From: Echinarachnius parma
Lineage: Eukaryota > Echinodermata > Echinoidea > Clypeasteroida > Echinarachniidae
Length of the DNA stretch: 64,000 bases
Assembly (NCBI GenBank): GCA_037951105.1
Contig: JBAMJV010008865.1
Coordinates: forward strand, 46,425 to 110,424
Reading direction: 5' to 3'
Below, piece by piece: positions 1-12,085 of the stretch. The notes beneath the pieces were generated by a model. The model saw nothing but the letters and a program-made list of their open reading frames with translations. It was not told the DNA's origin and made no database searches. The position numbers were made by a program, and so were the translations under genes. Numbering within the stretch: position 1 is the stretch's first letter; each line of letters opens with the position of its first letter.

Positions 1-1
1 G

Positions 2-439
2 TTGATTAATATATATTATGATGACTCATTTGTGTCAGTTGTGAGTTATTATAATCCTTGTAAAGAAATTACTATTGACATGTTAGCAACTTTGGTAAAG
101 TATGCTAAAGATCCACAGAAATTAATTATTGTGGGTGATTTTAATTCACATAATGTTTCGTGGGGTAGTAAAACAAATGATAGAAATGGAATTTTGATTG
201 AAGAATTTTTGATGAAAAATGATATGATTGTTTTAAATGATGGTTCAGGAACTAGACTAGATCCTTTTACTGGGAAAACATCCTGCCTGGACTTATCGTT
301 AGTGTCAGTACCTCTGGCAAATAAATGTCAATGGCAAGTGCAGCCAAATAAATTTGGAAGTGACCACTTCCCAGTTTATATTGAATTTTATATTCAAGGC
401 CATTGTAATAAAACAAAACATGAAAACGAAGGTGAATAG
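2..439 (+). pseudogene. AP-type endonuclease fragment of the I-group retroelement
   Basis: This is the C-terminal half of an exonuclease-endonuclease-phosphatase domain, which nicks target DNA for target-primed reverse transcription. Visible motifs are IIVGDFNSHN with WGS shortly after, and a final GSDHFPVYIEF, where SDH carries the catalytic His. The N-terminal half, with the first metal-binding residues, lies off the window. Confidence 0.85.
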
Positions 440-483
440 ACGAAATGGTCTTTTAAAAAAGGGACTGGACTGCTTTCAGTCGA

Positions 484-978
484 ATGTGTGAAGAGAAGAT
501 TACAATTGAAGCTCTATATGATGAGGATGTAAATATTTTTCATGCAAACTTGATAGAAACGTTGTATGATATATTTAGAATATTATTACCTAGTAATAAT
601 AATAAGAAAAGGGGTAACCCAGTCCCATGGTGGACAGAGACTTGTTCCGCCAAAATAAAGGAAAGAAATAAAGTAAAAAATAAATTGTCGAAAATGTGGA
701 CTCAAGAAAACCTACAAACTTTCAAAGAAAAGAAAGGTGAGGCACAAAGGACAATTCGACAAGCAATAAGAACTTATTGGCAAGCATATTGTGCAAAATT
801 GAATAGATTTACATCCATGTCTCAATTATGGCAGTTTATTCGCCTTTTGAGTGGAATTCCAAAGAAATCTATGCACAATTTTCCTACTTTAAAGGTAGGA
901 CAAGCGATTGTGTTAGACGATAAAGAAAAAAGCAAAGGAGTTAGGAAATTATTTTGTAAAGGTTGGAAAAAAGGATAA
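484..978 (+). pseudogene. Endonuclease-RT linker of the I-group retroelement
   Basis: A basic segment with PWWTETCSAKIKERNK near residue 48, followed by Lys/Arg-rich helices and a WQFIRLLSG stretch. This is the usual layout between the endonuclease and RT of Jockey-superfamily elements. It is separated from the endonuclease frame by stops, so the ORF is broken. Confidence 0.7.
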
Positions 979-1079
979 GAGTAAAGATAGTTCTAAAGTA
1001 GATGGGGAATTTAAAGAAATAGTAAATTATTTAAATGAGGAGATGGATCAAAATATTGAGTTGGCAATAAATGAACCAT

Positions 1080-1489
1080 TTTAAGATATTTGAATTAGAA
1101 AATATTTTACAATTGAAAAATGCCTCGGCCCCTGGCAACGATGGTATCACGTATGAGATATACCAACACTTACCAGCAAAGGCCAAGCATGTGATATTAG
1201 ATTTATACAATCTAATATGAAGGACTGGAAATATTCCTACCCAATGTAAGCACGCTATTTTAATTCCAGTTTTAAAATATGAAAAGAATCCACAAGAAGT
1301 ATCCTCTTACTGACCAATAACACTATTACCGTGCTTTATTAAAATATTAGAAGGCTTGGTAAAGGAATGGTTGAATTATTATATTGAGAAACACTCTCTA
1401 TATTCCCCCATTCAGAGTGGTTTTCGAAAACGCCGAATTACAATTGATAATATTGTTCATTTAGAAAATGAAATACAAAAACATTTACG
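1080..1489 (+). pseudogene. Reverse transcriptase fingers, I-group retroelement
   Basis: Broken reading with SAPGNDGITYE, then HAILIPVLK, PITLLPCFIKILE and SGFRKRRITIDNIVHLENEI. These are RT blocks 1 to 3 of non-LTR elements. In-frame stops interrupt it near 1218 and 1312. The sequence changes abruptly at about 1490 into another element's endonuclease, and its own continuation is found at 6085. Confidence 0.8.
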
Positions 1490-1495
1490 TGACCC

Positions 1496-2159
1496 ATTCA
1501 TTTTAGGTGAAGTTTATCTTCCTTGTGAAGGTTCATCGTATTATCATGGTGAAATTTATGATAATATTGCTGATGATTTGCTAAATTGTCAGGCCTCTCT
1601 TGATCTCCCTGTGATTTTGCTGGGTGATTTTAATTCAAGAACAGGTAATTTGAGTGATTTTATTGTTTTGGATGAAGCAGTTGCTATTGAATGTGGGGTT
1701 GAATTGGCTCAGGATGATTTGTTCAGTTCAAAATTTGTTCTTGATGATCTTGGTATTATGACTGACCGGTGTAGTATGGATAATAATGGTCGTAATTTGA
1801 TTGAATTGTGTAAGAGTCTTGATATTAAAATTGTTAATGGTAGATTTGGAGATGATCGCGGAGTTGGTGATTATACTTGTCAAACTGCCAATGGGAAAAG
1901 TGTCATTGATTATGTATTGGTATCCTCTGCTTTAATGCCGAAAATTATTGCATTTCAGGTTGATGTTTTGGACAAGTGTTTGTCTGATGCCCACTGTGCG
2001 GTATCTGTTAAATTGTCTATTGCTAGTGAAGTTAATGATATTAAAGGTCTTTGTAGGCCTAATGTAGTTGTACAGTCGGAGCACTTTATGATGAGTAATT
2101 CACAAAGTGATTATAGGTATTGCCCCCTTAAAATTGGAGTACCAAAATGCTTTTTGTGA
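1496..2159 (+). pseudogene. Endonuclease C-terminal part of the CR1/L2-group element
   Basis: Shows VYLPCEGSSYYH, then LPVILLGDFNSRTG (the DFN metal/DNA-binding motif), KSVIDYVLVSS and a terminal SDAHCAVSVKL in place of the canonical SDH. The change to SDAH at the catalytic site suggests decay. The open frame starting at 1356 is a chimera: its first ~45 codons belong to the host I-group RT and the remainder to this element. Confidence 0.8.
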
Positions 2160-2637
2160 AAATAGTATTAACTGTTTGAGTGTGGATATCCAGAATATGG
2201 TTGCTGGAAATGTTACTCAGAATGAATTAGATAGCTTTATTGAGAAATTGAATAAGATATTAATTGACCCAGTTAAAACGCTTGGTATGTGTAAAGAGGT
2301 GAAGAGATTGTCTAGACCTGCTAGACATTCTCAGAAAAAGCCATGGTTTAGTAAATCATGCGAGGTTCGAAGAAGAGAATTTTTGAACGCTAAACGTAGG
2401 TTAAAAGGATTAAGAACGGATGAGGCTCAAGCTGAATTGATGGATAGGGCCAAGGCTTATAAGAAGTTTATACGGAAGGTTTTTAGGGCGTATTATAATG
2501 ATTTGCATAAGTCTTTGAGAAATTTGAAGTGTAATAAGCCAAAGAAGTATTGGGACATTTTGAATAATGCAGTTAGCTCTGAAAGTAAACTGGTAATGTT
2601 TCTCTTGAGGAGTTTCGGAGGCATTTTGAGTTGTTAA
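2107..2637 (+). pseudogene. Endonuclease-RT linker of the CR1/L2-group element
   Basis: Contains the KPWFSKSCEVRRREF block and a long basic helix, typical of the segment between endonuclease and RT. It overlaps the endonuclease frame by about 50 bases in another phase, which indicates a frameshift. Confidence 0.7.
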
Positions 2638-3966
2638 GTATGAGGCCAGAGGAGTTGGGCATTGAGACTAGAGTAGAATTTGATCCTACTGTAATACGTC
2701 ATTCTATTACGGAGGATATAAATAGAGATTTTTCTTTAGAGGAGATTCAGAAAGTGATTAAACTATTGCGTAATAATAAGGCCAGTGGAATTGATAATGT
2801 GTTAAATGAGTATTTAAAGAATTCCCCGATCAGCTTTGTGCTACTGCTTGTTTGTTTGTTTAATACTATTTTGTACTCTGGTGTGGTACCCACTATTTGG
2901 TGCCTGGGTATGATTAAATAAACCTTTGTATAAACAGAAAGGCTCTCCAGATGACCCTGATAATTCTAGAGGAATAACTTTACTTAGTTGTGTAGGTAAA
3001 CTATTTACTGCCTGTATTAATGCAAGACTTACTGAATATTTGGATTGTGTTGGTTTAATGGGAGATGAACAGGCTGGATTCAGGGCCACAGTACTTTAGA
3101 TCATATTTTTACATTGCATGGTTTGATTGATTTATACTTGCATCGTGGTAAGAGGATTTGTTGTGCCTTCATAGATTATAAAAAGGCTTTTGATTTGGTT
3201 GGTAGGGCCAGTTTATGGTCAAAGTTAATTGCTAGTGGTATTAATGGTAATGTTATACGTGTAGTGTATAATATGTATGAAAGTGCTAAGTCATGTGTTA
3301 AGGTATAGGACATAACTTGTCAGATTTCTTTTTGTGTAATATAGGTGTCCGACAAGGAGAAAACCTGTCTCCTCTTTTGTTTGCGATATATCTTAATGAC
3401 TTTGAATAGTTTATAAGTAGGCATTATAAGGGTCTGAATATGTGTTCTACTGAGATAAGGGAAAACCTTAGTGATGACGATGTAGAGGTATTTTTAAGGT
3501 TGTATGCTTTATTTTATGCCGATGATACTTTTGTGATGGCTGAGTCAGCTGTAGAGTTACAAGCTGCGTTATGTGCAGTTCATCAGTATTGTGAACTTTG
3601 GAAATTAACTGTCAATGTTACTAAGACAAAAATTATGATTTTTTTTCTCGCGGAAAAGTTCGTAAATTTCCTGCCTTTATGTTTGGTGAGAGTGAAGTGG
3701 AAGTAGTTCCTGATTATGTTTATCTTGGGACAACCTTTAGTTTTAATGGTTTATTTAATAAAGCTATGGTTAAACAGGTGAATCAGGCAAGGAGAGCATT
3801 ATATTGTTTAATTGGTAAGGCAAGGAAATTGTGTTTGCCTTTGGATATTCAATGTGAGTTATTTGATCAGCTTGTAGTACCAATTTTATTATATGGTTGT
3901 GAGGTTTGGGGGTTTCCTAAACTTGATTGTGTTGAAATGTTTCATAAGAAATTTCTTAAAAGTTAG
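2631..3966 (+). pseudogene. Reverse transcriptase of the CR1/L2-group element
   Basis: RT blocks are spread over several frames: NNKASGIDNVLNEYLKNS (2631-2921), SRGITLLSCVGKLF (about 2965-3020), FIDYKKAFD with catalytic Asp (3114-3308), a VRQGENLSPLLFAIYLNDF segment (about 3347-3407), YADDTFVM with the catalytic Asp pair (3440-3706), and YLGTTFSFNG / LLYGCEVWGF (3679-3966). At least four frame changes make it a pseudogene. Confidence 0.85.
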
Positions 3967-3996
3967 CTTAGAGTTAATCGTGGTACTGCTAATTGT

Positions 3997-5859
3997 ATGG
4001 TTTATGGAGAACTTGGTAGGTCTGATTTGAGAAGTACTGTAGAGTCGCGTATGGTTAGCTACTGGGCTAGAATTGTTCAGGGGAAAAAGTCAAAGTTACC
4101 TTACATTGTTTGTAAGTTACTGCGTAAGTTGTATGATAAGGGTGATTTTGAGTCGAGGTGGATAAAGCATATAAAACATATTTTGGATATATACAGTGGC
4201 GTAGACAGGTTCTTACACCTGGGGGGGGGATGATTTGCCGTTCACCGGACCAAGACCAATTTGTTCGCGGCCGAGACCACCTGCCGAAATATTTCGAGAC
4301 CAAGTGGCTCAGTGGGGGGGGGGGGGGGGGGGTTGGATGTTACGACGGTGACCAGGCGGGCCGGAAGCAGTTTTGGATTGGGGGGGGGCAAAACCTATGA
4401 GGGCTCACGATTTTGTGTGTGTAGGGGCTCATGCCCAACCACACTCACAGTGCTGCCAACTTTGAGCCAGATGTGAGAGTGAGACATTGCAAGGAGCGAA
4501 GCGACCAAGCCCGAGTGAGCGAAGTGACTGAGCGGGGGGAGGGTGTGGGAGGGGGGTGTCCCCCTCCCACGGTAGGAAGATTTTGCATTTTTGGGCTTGA
4601 AATTGTGCAATTTGATGCTTACCTAGATAGGAAATTCGGGCTTAACATTGACTGTATCTGGGAAAGCGTGTTATGATTTGATCGACCAGAAATTTTAAAT
4701 ATATTTTCACGAAGAAAACAAATAATTGGCACACTAATGAATATGCACCCCAACACAAACACAAATATTGTATTTATATTTAGCGTCATACACAGTTCCA
4801 ACATCACCATATGCCACATTATGTATGATCTAACAACTTAGCCTATTGCCAAGAATGAGTCCCGAGGGGCGAAGCTACCGAGGGCTGGGGCAGAGCCAAA
4901 TAGGGAGGGTTTGGGAGGGGGTATCCCCCTCCCACGGAGAAGATTTTGCATTTATATAATATACTTGAAATGGTGCAATTTGGTGCACGTCACACAAGCA
5001 GCCAGAGCAATGCCAGCCTACACTGGAACTACGTGGCCCGGTATACAGAAAAAAATACTCACCCAAGACCATACGCAAGTTACACAACAAACTGAGATAA
5101 TCTGTTCGCGCGCGAAGCGCGCAGCGAAAATTGAAAATGTATGTATAAATTACTTTGTTAACGTTAGAATTAACAAGTCTTAGCTCATACAACTAATGTT
5201 TTCTTTCCCACTCGTATACAGATACATACAGAAAAAAAAATATCCTTCCCTAAAACCTGGGGGGGGGGGGATGATTGTACACGTCATCCCCCCACCTTGT
5301 GAGGTGGGGGGGGATGCATCCCCCTCATCCCCCCCCCCCCCCCCCCCCGTTGTCTACGCCCCTGGATATATAGGTGTGGAATGTCAAATATCTGGACTGT
5401 TGATGTTCCATTGAATATTGATTGGGTGAAATTGTCTTTGAATTTGAGGTTAGCTGATATGTATAAGCAAAATTGGAATGATGAGGTTAATAGGAATCGT
5501 TTGTGTATAAATTATAGGTTGGTTTTGAAAAATATTTAGTGCAGTTGGATGTTAAAGATAGGATAACTTTTTCTAGATTTCGGTGTGGAAACCATAAACT
5601 CCCAATAGCAAATGGTCGCTAATTGCCTGAGCAAGAGTTGCAGATTTGCAGCTTGTGTTCCTTACAAGACCAGGGGGATGAATTTCATTATGTCTTAGTG
5701 TGCCCTGCATTTCAGAATGATCGGAAGCAGCTAGTTAAAGGTCATTATTTTAAGAGGCCAAATGTATATAAGATGTACCAGTTATTCAATGTCAGAAATA
5801 TTAAGCAGTTAAAGAATTTATCAAGGTTTTGTAGAATTATTATGGCTAAGTTCTCTTAG
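3997..5859 (+). pseudogene. C-terminal region of the CR1/L2-group element, split by a hAT insertion
   Basis: Frame 3997-4193 (ELGRSDLRSTVESRMVSYW, then RWIKHIKHIL) stops at the hAT element 4194-5364 and resumes after the 8-bp duplication. The tail at 5623-5859 has a Cys/His cluster (CSLCSLQDQGDEFHYVLVCP), common at the C-terminus of these polyproteins. Stops near 5540 and 5620 break it. Confidence 0.7.
4194..5364. mobile_element. Non-autonomous hAT-type element with 8-bp target duplication
   Basis: Starts CAGTGGCGTAGACAGG and ends TTGTCTACGCCCCTG. It is flanked by GATATATA at 4186-4193 and 5365-5372. TIRs beginning CAG with 8-bp duplications are typical of hAT. It contains G- and C-homopolymer tracts and two copies of a CTCCCACGGTAGGG-like hairpin core, and no transposase frame. 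The element at 36488-38095 is a relative in the opposite orientation. Small frames inside it (Gly- or Pro-rich) are not genes. Confidence 0.85.
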
Positions 5860-6084
5860 TGCCAAATAAGTCATTGTGTGTGTTAGTTAAAAGTTGTGCT
5901 ACTTATATTGTAAATTTTTCGTAAAAAAGGTGTTATTGTCGCCAAAGTGTTGCCAAAAAGATTTTTTTTTTTTTAAATCATGTTTATACTTAATATATGT
6001 ATACACTTGTTGAATCTTTGTATTTCTCCCATGCCCCCGTGAGGGGCCGTTATTGAGAAATAAAATTCATTGTCATTGTCATTG

Positions 6085-7434
6085 TTGGAGTGAAAACTAT
6101 GGCAGTTTTCATAGACTTGCAAAAGGCTTATGATACGATATGGATAAAAGGACTCATTGTTAAATTAAACAAGTTGGGTCTCAAAGGCACTGGCGTACTG
6201 GTGGGGGGCTTGGGGGCGCTTGCCCCCCCCCCCCCCCCCCCAAATAAATTTAAATCATGGCTTTTATCTAATTCGATAACTGTACAGTGATTGAAAGAAA
6301 AGAGTATTTCTTTAGACAAGAAAACTCAGATTTTACTTCATGTCAAGTCAAATTTCCTTCCCATGTATGCACCAGATTGCATAATTTCAACTAAAATATT
6401 GCAAAAGCACCTTTACCGTGCACCCACCTACCATCACACCCTCCCATCACCCTCCCCCCTCTCGGTTATCGTTTCGCTCCCTCGGGAATCGGTCTTGTAT
6501 ACGTCAATACAATGTTCAGGTTGTTTTGTCATAAAATAATGCTTTTGATGCACTGTTTGAACTGAATATGTCACTTTGCAAATATTATTTTGGGGGTGCA
6601 TTTTTGTTTTTCTTCATGAATCAATCATAACCTCTTCTGGTTAAGAATCATGACTATGATGACGCACTAACGCACATTATAGTACATGTCGTCAAGTCAC
6701 AATTTCCTTTCCAGGTATGCACCAGATTGCACAGTTTCAAGTCCAAAAATGCAAAAGCTCCCTACCGTGGGAGGGGGGACACCCCCCTCCCACACCCTCC
6801 CCCCGCTCAGTCGCTTCGCTCCTTCGGGCTTGGTCGCTTCGCTCCCTCACAATATCCGGTGGTGATGCAGAATTTGTTTAGCCCCCCCAAAGGTTTCTGC
6901 TCATTACGCCACTGCTCAAAGGAAATGTATTGAAGTTTTTAGTAAATTATTTGCTTCAAAGATCTTTCCAAGTTCAACTTGGGAAAGAAAAATCTGAAGT
7001 AAAATACTTGAATGGTCTTCCCCAGGGAAGCATCCTATAACATGTATAAGTCCTTTATTGTTTAATTTAATGCTTAGTGATATTCCACAATCGCCTGAAA
7101 TACACCATGTAATATATGCAGACGATTGCGTTATTTGGAAATCGGTGAATGATATAAGAACAAATATGAAAATAATGCAAGATTATATAAATGAAATTAA
7201 TTATATGATTGGTTATTTTCTTGGGGATTGCATATATCTCAAGATAAAACAGTACCTATACTGTTTTCAAATTGTGGGAAAGATGAAGGCCTAAAATTAT
7301 ACTTGAAGGGCAAACTATTAATCCCTCAAAAGGAATATAAATATTTAGGCGTCATATTTGATAAAAGATTAACATGGAGACCACACCTGGAGGATGTGGT
7401 CAAACGGTGTAAAAAAAAAGATAAATGTGATTAA
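6085..7434 (+). pseudogene. RT palm region of the I-group retroelement, split by a hAT insertion
   Basis: 6090-6187 encodes AVFIDLQKAYDTIW (catalytic Asp, motif A). The hAT element 6188-6914 follows, then the frame continues with NYLLQRSFQVQLGKEK, the GLPQGSIL block and VIYADDCVIW (catalytic DD) near 7060-7140. KEYKYLGVIFDKRLTW at 7228-7434 is RT block 7. A stop after GLPQGSIL and a frame change near 7210 disable it. Confidence 0.85.
6188..6914. mobile_element. hAT-type element interrupting the RT palm
   Basis: Begins CACTGGCGTAC and ends TACGCCACTG, with CTCAAAGG at 6180-6187 and 6915-6922 as a perfect 8-bp target duplication. The RT frame on both sides meets at this duplication. It contains a C-tract near 6223-6241 and two copies of the repeated core that starts GCACCAGATTGCA (about 6370 and 6720). 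No transposase frame is present. Confidence 0.85.
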
Positions 7435-7906
7435 AAGTTTGGCCCATGAAAAATGGTGTGGAGACTCTTGGGAATTATTGATGGTATACAAATATTTAAT
7501 ACTATCAGTTATTGACTATGTGTGCGAAGCATACGACTCCGCTGCAACAAGTGTAAAAAATAAAGTTAACTCTGTGCAATACCAATCTTTATTGGTATGT
7601 GCAGGAGCTCAAAAGGGAACTTCCCTTAGAACACTGCAGGTTGAATTAGGGGAAATGTCCCTTGACCTGCGGCGAGAAATGATGAGTTTGAAATTAAAAA
7701 AACGTATTGAAAGTGTTTTGGAACATCCTCTTAAGAAAGACATAAAAGATTGTTTGCAATTCCATTTTTATGGAACATCACATGCATCATTTGGAGAAAG
7801 AACGTTTAAATTAGAAAAACAATTTAAATATGAAATGGAAGTAATAAGTCCTTTGGAGATGCCTTTCTGGCAAATGGCTTTACCCTCTGTATCAATTCGG
7901 AGTTGA
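7394..7906 (+). pseudogene. RT thumb/connection domain of the I-group retroelement
   Basis: An open frame of about 170 codons with LMVYKYLILSVIDYVCEAYDSA, then VQYQSLLVCAGAQKGTSLRT and LPLEVEL-like LQVELGEMSLDLRRE. This matches the region downstream of RT in RNase H-bearing non-LTR elements. It overlaps the preceding RT fragment in another frame. Confidence 0.75.
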
Positions 7907-8208
7907 CAGAGACAATAAGAAAAAATGATAATCGATTACATCAAAAACAAGCAGCTTTAGAAATAATAAACACAAAATTGAGTAATCACTTGTCTATTTT
8001 TACTGATGGATCCAAATCCCCAGAATCAGGAAGAGCAGCTGCTGCCTTTTATGTTTCTTATTACAGTATAATTATTCTCAGTCAAAGAGATTACAAGACA
8101 ATACCTCATCATATAGAGCAGAAATGGCTGCCATCGCACTTGCTCTTGAATGGTTATGTCAACTCCCTAGCCTTCACACAGGAGTTGTGGTATGTAGTGA
8201 TTCTTTAA

Positions 8209-10710
8209 AGGGGACCACCGGGCAAATAACAACACATTACTATATGTTTTGGTACTGTTTTGTGATATCAAATAGATACCTAACATTTTGCAAAGGGTTG
8301 AGTAATTCATAAACAAAGCAATTAATTTCCACCACAGTGGCGTAGCTACGGGGGGGCACGGGGGGGGGGGGGGACGTGCCCCCCCCCCCCCCCCAATCAT
8401 TTGGCAAAAAAAAAAAATGACGACCCGACATTAGCCAAATGTGTCTATATCATTCATTATCATGTTTTATTAGTGTGATGATAATGATGTTATCAACGAT
8501 AATAAAGAAGAACATAACGGTCGTTCCCTAGTACTAGCAATAGCGCACCATATATCAGTTTGAAGAATCCTTCCAATATAGCGCCTTATACAAATTTTCA
8601 GTCCCGTGCGCGAGGATCGACGCTCACCGCTTCAGAAGACATAGAGCGCGTATAGGCCTAACAAACTTCCTAGCACATGGTAAATCGTCCATCATAGCAA
8701 GGGCCTTTTCAGGATCTAGAATCTGCCACCCGCTTTTTAGATCATTTTGACCATTTGACACCTTCATGCAGGCTATAAAGGCGCATAGCTGCACTACGTA
8801 GTCCTAAATGTCTAGGTAAAGACAAACTTCCTTTACTAATTTCTTCACTCTGCAAATGCACCCGTTCCATTAATTCCTGATGCATATCTAGGTATATTGT
8901 TGATGATCATGATTGAAGGAGCACCAGTCATCTTCTCCAGAGTCGACATCTGCATCAGTTGAGCATAGGGCTACTGAAACTAACTCAAGGGACCCGTGTC
9001 ATGGGTCTAGTCACGCGACAACAGGCAGGGGACGGGGAGGGGGGACATGCCCCTCCCCATACATTTGAAAGTGGAGGTGATTGTTCCTCCCACTTTTAAT
9101 ATGCATACACTATGTATGTTTGATTCTATAGCTTGAACTACGAATCACTTATTTTGGTCTCGGGTATGCGCCAAATCGCACAATTTAAAGCCCAAAATTT
9201 GCAAAAGCTCCCTACAGTGGGAGGGGTACACCCCCTCCCATGGCGTCGATCCTGGGGGGCAGGGGTGCGGTCGCCCCCCAATGAAAATATTAGGGGCGAG
9301 CATATCATTTCGCCCCCCCCCCCCCCCCCCAATAATTCTGAAAATAAGGAAGACAAAAATCGAGCGATATAATGCCAAAGAGGGGAAAGACATATTTATC
9401 AATAATTAATCTTCAAAATAGCTGTTTTTTTTAGCTTGAAAAGGACTGTAAATCTCGTTTTTTTTGTTTCATTTCGGTTTGCTTGAACTCACTTTTCGAA
9501 CTGTGTTGAGCAGTGTAATTTCTCAAACGCACACCTCAAACGAAGTTTATTAAACCCTCATCTATAGCACACCGTCACAGAAAATAAAATAATCTGAAAT
9601 AATATATCTTTCAGTAAATTCGGTCCATATGCGCTGAACGCAAATCATATTGGAATATCATGTCACCCCACATTTGAAAGTGGAGGAGATTGTCCCCCTC
9701 CCTTTGTCATGTATGTTTGGTTCCATACTTATTTACTTCATATTACGTGAAATTTCTGTCTTAGGTGTGCACCAAATCGCACAATTTCACGCCCCAAAAT
9801 ACAAAAGCTCCCTACTGTGGGAGGGGGACACCCCCTCCCACACCCTCCCCCACTCGGTCGCTTCGCTTCCTCGCAATGTCTCCCCTCCACTTTTGAGAAG
9901 TTGTTGACGCCCTTGCTTAGTTTCACTATATCACTATCACTATATCGATATTCCCGTTTAAAAATACGTTACGAGTAGGTTCACTATTATAATACAATGA
10001 CAAATAAAAAGACAATAATTACCATACTTCTACACCAATTTCAAAAATTTCTCCATGTGGGAGGGGGTAAACCCCCTCCCACACCCTCCCCCCAATAAGT
10101 ATAGACAAGCACGGATATATACGACGTGAGCGTATTTGAGTCTGGTGTGTGTGCATGTACACGTAATGTAGGTTCGATTATGTTTGTATACTTTATCATG
10201 AGGGAGATGATTTAAGTCCTGATTTCTTTGATTCAGTATTATCAAATTTCCTTCCAAGGTATGCACCAGATTGCATTATTTCAAGTGAAAATTTGCAAAA
10301 GCTCCCTACCGTGGGAGGGGGGACACCCCCCTCCCACACCCTCCCACCCTCGGGCGCTACGCTCCCTCGCAGTTGTGCCCCCCCCCCCCCCCCCCAATCC
10401 GTTGACCCTCGCTACGCCACTGTTCCACCACTTACGGAACCACTACTATTTCCTGGTTCCTGGTTTGCGAGTGCGCCAATTCTACTCACGCGTACGTTTG
10501 TAGGCAATATAATTCCGAGCGATTCGCTTGCTGCACCCGCGGTAGTCTACACAATTCAGACCGCATAAACGCATGCTTTAGAATGGTGATGCGGTTTCCA
10601 ATTTTTTTTTTTTTTCTGCAAACATATTTTTGTGAACTTGTTGATGGAATGGAATACTAAAGATGTTACCTTTCTATTATACAAATATTAGTTTTGGGTG
10701 GTGGTACCCT
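8209..10710. mobile_element. TTAA-flanked piggyBac-like MITE (copy 1), itself carrying a hAT
   Basis: Termini AGGGGACCACC and GGTGGTACCCT, flanked by TTAA at 8205-8208 and 10711-10714. Minus the 2.1 kb hAT inside it, the element is about 406 bp and matches the intact copy at 21775-22189. TTAA targets with such TIRs are typical of piggyBac-superfamily MITEs; the assignment is inferred from ends only. Confidence 0.8.
8335..10422. mobile_element. 2.1 kb hAT-type composite element nested in the MITE
   Basis: Starts CAGTGGCGTAGCTACG and ends GCTACGCCACTG, with TTCCACCA duplicated at 8327-8334 and 10423-10430. The interior has several C/G tracts (about 8350-8395, 9300-9330, 10378-10395) and four copies of the reiterated core beginning GCACCAGATTGCA or its relatives (about 9170, 9765, 10040, 10260). 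No transposase is readable, so it is non-autonomous. 8460-9100 is unique sequence without a coding frame. Confidence 0.85.
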
Positions 10711-10939
10711 TTAAGTTCACTACAGTCCATACAAAATGGAATAAATAAAGAAGATACATTTGTATATGAAATATTGGTATTATGCACTCACTTGAATTTA
10801 CAAGGAATTGTGGTGAATTTTGAGTGGATACCGAGTCATTGCGGAGTTAAAGACAATGAAATGGTTGATAGAGAGGCAAAAAATGGCTTGAAGAAAAAAA
10901 GGAGATTTTTAATAAATTAAGTAGAAGTGAAATAAATTA

Positions 10940-11351
10940 TGATTAAACAAAAGTATTATGTTAAATGGCAACAAAGATGGGAGGACACCGAATCTCCCTT
11001 GAAAAATATTCAAAATAATGTAACTCAGACATACTGTTGTACATTGAATAATAGAACATTTTAATTTATATTGCACCGTTTACGGATGGGAAATATTGGT
11101 TTAAATATTAATATAGTAGTAATAAATAAGCATGAAACTGGATTATGCTCATTGTGGGTTGTTAGAAACTTTAGAACATTTTTTATGCCATTGCCCTCAA
11201 TATTTGTTTGAGCGAGCAATGTTGATGTGTGAATGTGGAATTACACATTAAGATCATATTGTATTTTTGTTAAAATCTGAAGTTTTAGCTCACCAAAGAG
11301 CATTGATAGATTATGTCATTAGAACAAATATATTTTGATTGATTGATTGAT
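10940..11351 (+). pseudogene. C-terminal end and 3' tail of the I-group retroelement
   Basis: Around 11131-11230 a frame reads CGLLETLEHFLCHCP, a C-H-C zinc-knuckle-like motif commonly found after RNase H in these elements. The element ends in repeated TTGA units at 11334-11351, the usual 3' microsatellite tail. The preceding sequence holds many stops. Confidence 0.65.
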
Positions 11352-11867
11352 AATAATTTTGTATGAAGTATTTAATTTTGCACACGCACCTTTGAAAGGC
11401 CAATCTGTTTGTATTGTATTAACTAATTATTATATGAATATAAATATTGTTGTTATGTATGTTGGTATTTCGGTTATGAGAAAAAAAAATATGGCATTGA
11501 CCTGCAAATCACCATCTGTGTGTGTGTGTGTGTATGTGTTTTTTGTTGCTGGGGGGGAGTAGGGTGGTAGGGTGGTAGGGGCAGGGGCGTATTAAGGAAG
11601 GGTATATGTTTTTAAGTTAACTGTAAAACCTTCCTTTTCCTCCACCTTTCATAATTGGTAAAATAATAATTAATAATAATAATATCTATTATGTATATGT
11701 ACATGATATCACGAATGGAATTCAGGTGTATATTTGTGTGTGTGGGGTGTGTTTGCGTGTATGTATGTGTGAATGCGTGTGTACGTGTGTGTTTTGAGTT
11801 TAATTTTTGAATGGAATTTACACACGATATCAAGTCAAATGTATTATTTGTTAACTAAAGGTAGAGT

Positions 11868-12085
<218 letters not shown>

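Larger units (their letters stand above)
1490..6084 (+). mobile_element. CR1/L2-group non-LTR retrotransposon inserted in the I-group element
   Basis: A 5'-truncated second retroelement: endonuclease C-terminus, linker, RT and a C-terminal region, followed by a 3' UTR ending in a short ATTGTC-type repeat tail (about 6066-6084). It has no RNase H. Motifs such as FIDYKKAFD, YADDTFVMAES and PILLYGCEVWGF match the CR1/L2 side of the Jockey superfamily, though the exact clade is not resolved. It carries several frameshifts and stops and is itself interrupted by the hAT element at 4194-5364. The left boundary is placed from the change in protein content, and no clean target duplication was found. 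Confidence 0.75.
7903..10916 (+). pseudogene. RNase H domain of the I-group retroelement, split by MITE and hAT
   Basis: The first half at 7903-8208 shows IFTDGSKSPESGRAAAAFYV (first catalytic Asp in TDGS). In a shifted frame it continues with AEMAAIALALEWL (Glu) and VVCSDSL (second Asp). The TTAA-flanked insertion 8209-10710 follows. The second half, 10711-10916, shows LQGIVVNFEWIPSHCGVKDNE and VDREAKNG, with the WIPSHCG histidine and final Asp. Codon phase is continuous across the TTAA site. Confidence 0.85.
1..11351 (+). mobile_element. I-group non-LTR retrotransposon, dead, with nested insertions
   Basis: One retroelement read in collinear pieces: endonuclease (2-439), linker (484-978), RT fingers (about 1080-1489), RT palm (6085-6187 and 6915-7434), thumb (7394-7906), RNase H (7903-8208 and 10711-10916), and a terminal Cys/His segment near 11131-11230. 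It ends in a (TTGA)n tail around 11334-11351. The presence of RNase H after the RT points to the I group of the Jockey superfamily. The pieces are separated by a CR1/L2-like element, hAT elements and a TTAA MITE, and the frame resumes exactly at each target duplication. Stops and frameshifts within the pieces show it is not active. The 5' part lies off the window. Confidence 0.85.

Noticed and set aside
6188-6290. FKSWLLSNSITVQ frame fused to the RT motif at 6090
   Set aside because: It lies inside the hAT element; the real RT continuation starts after the CTCAAAGG duplication at 6915.
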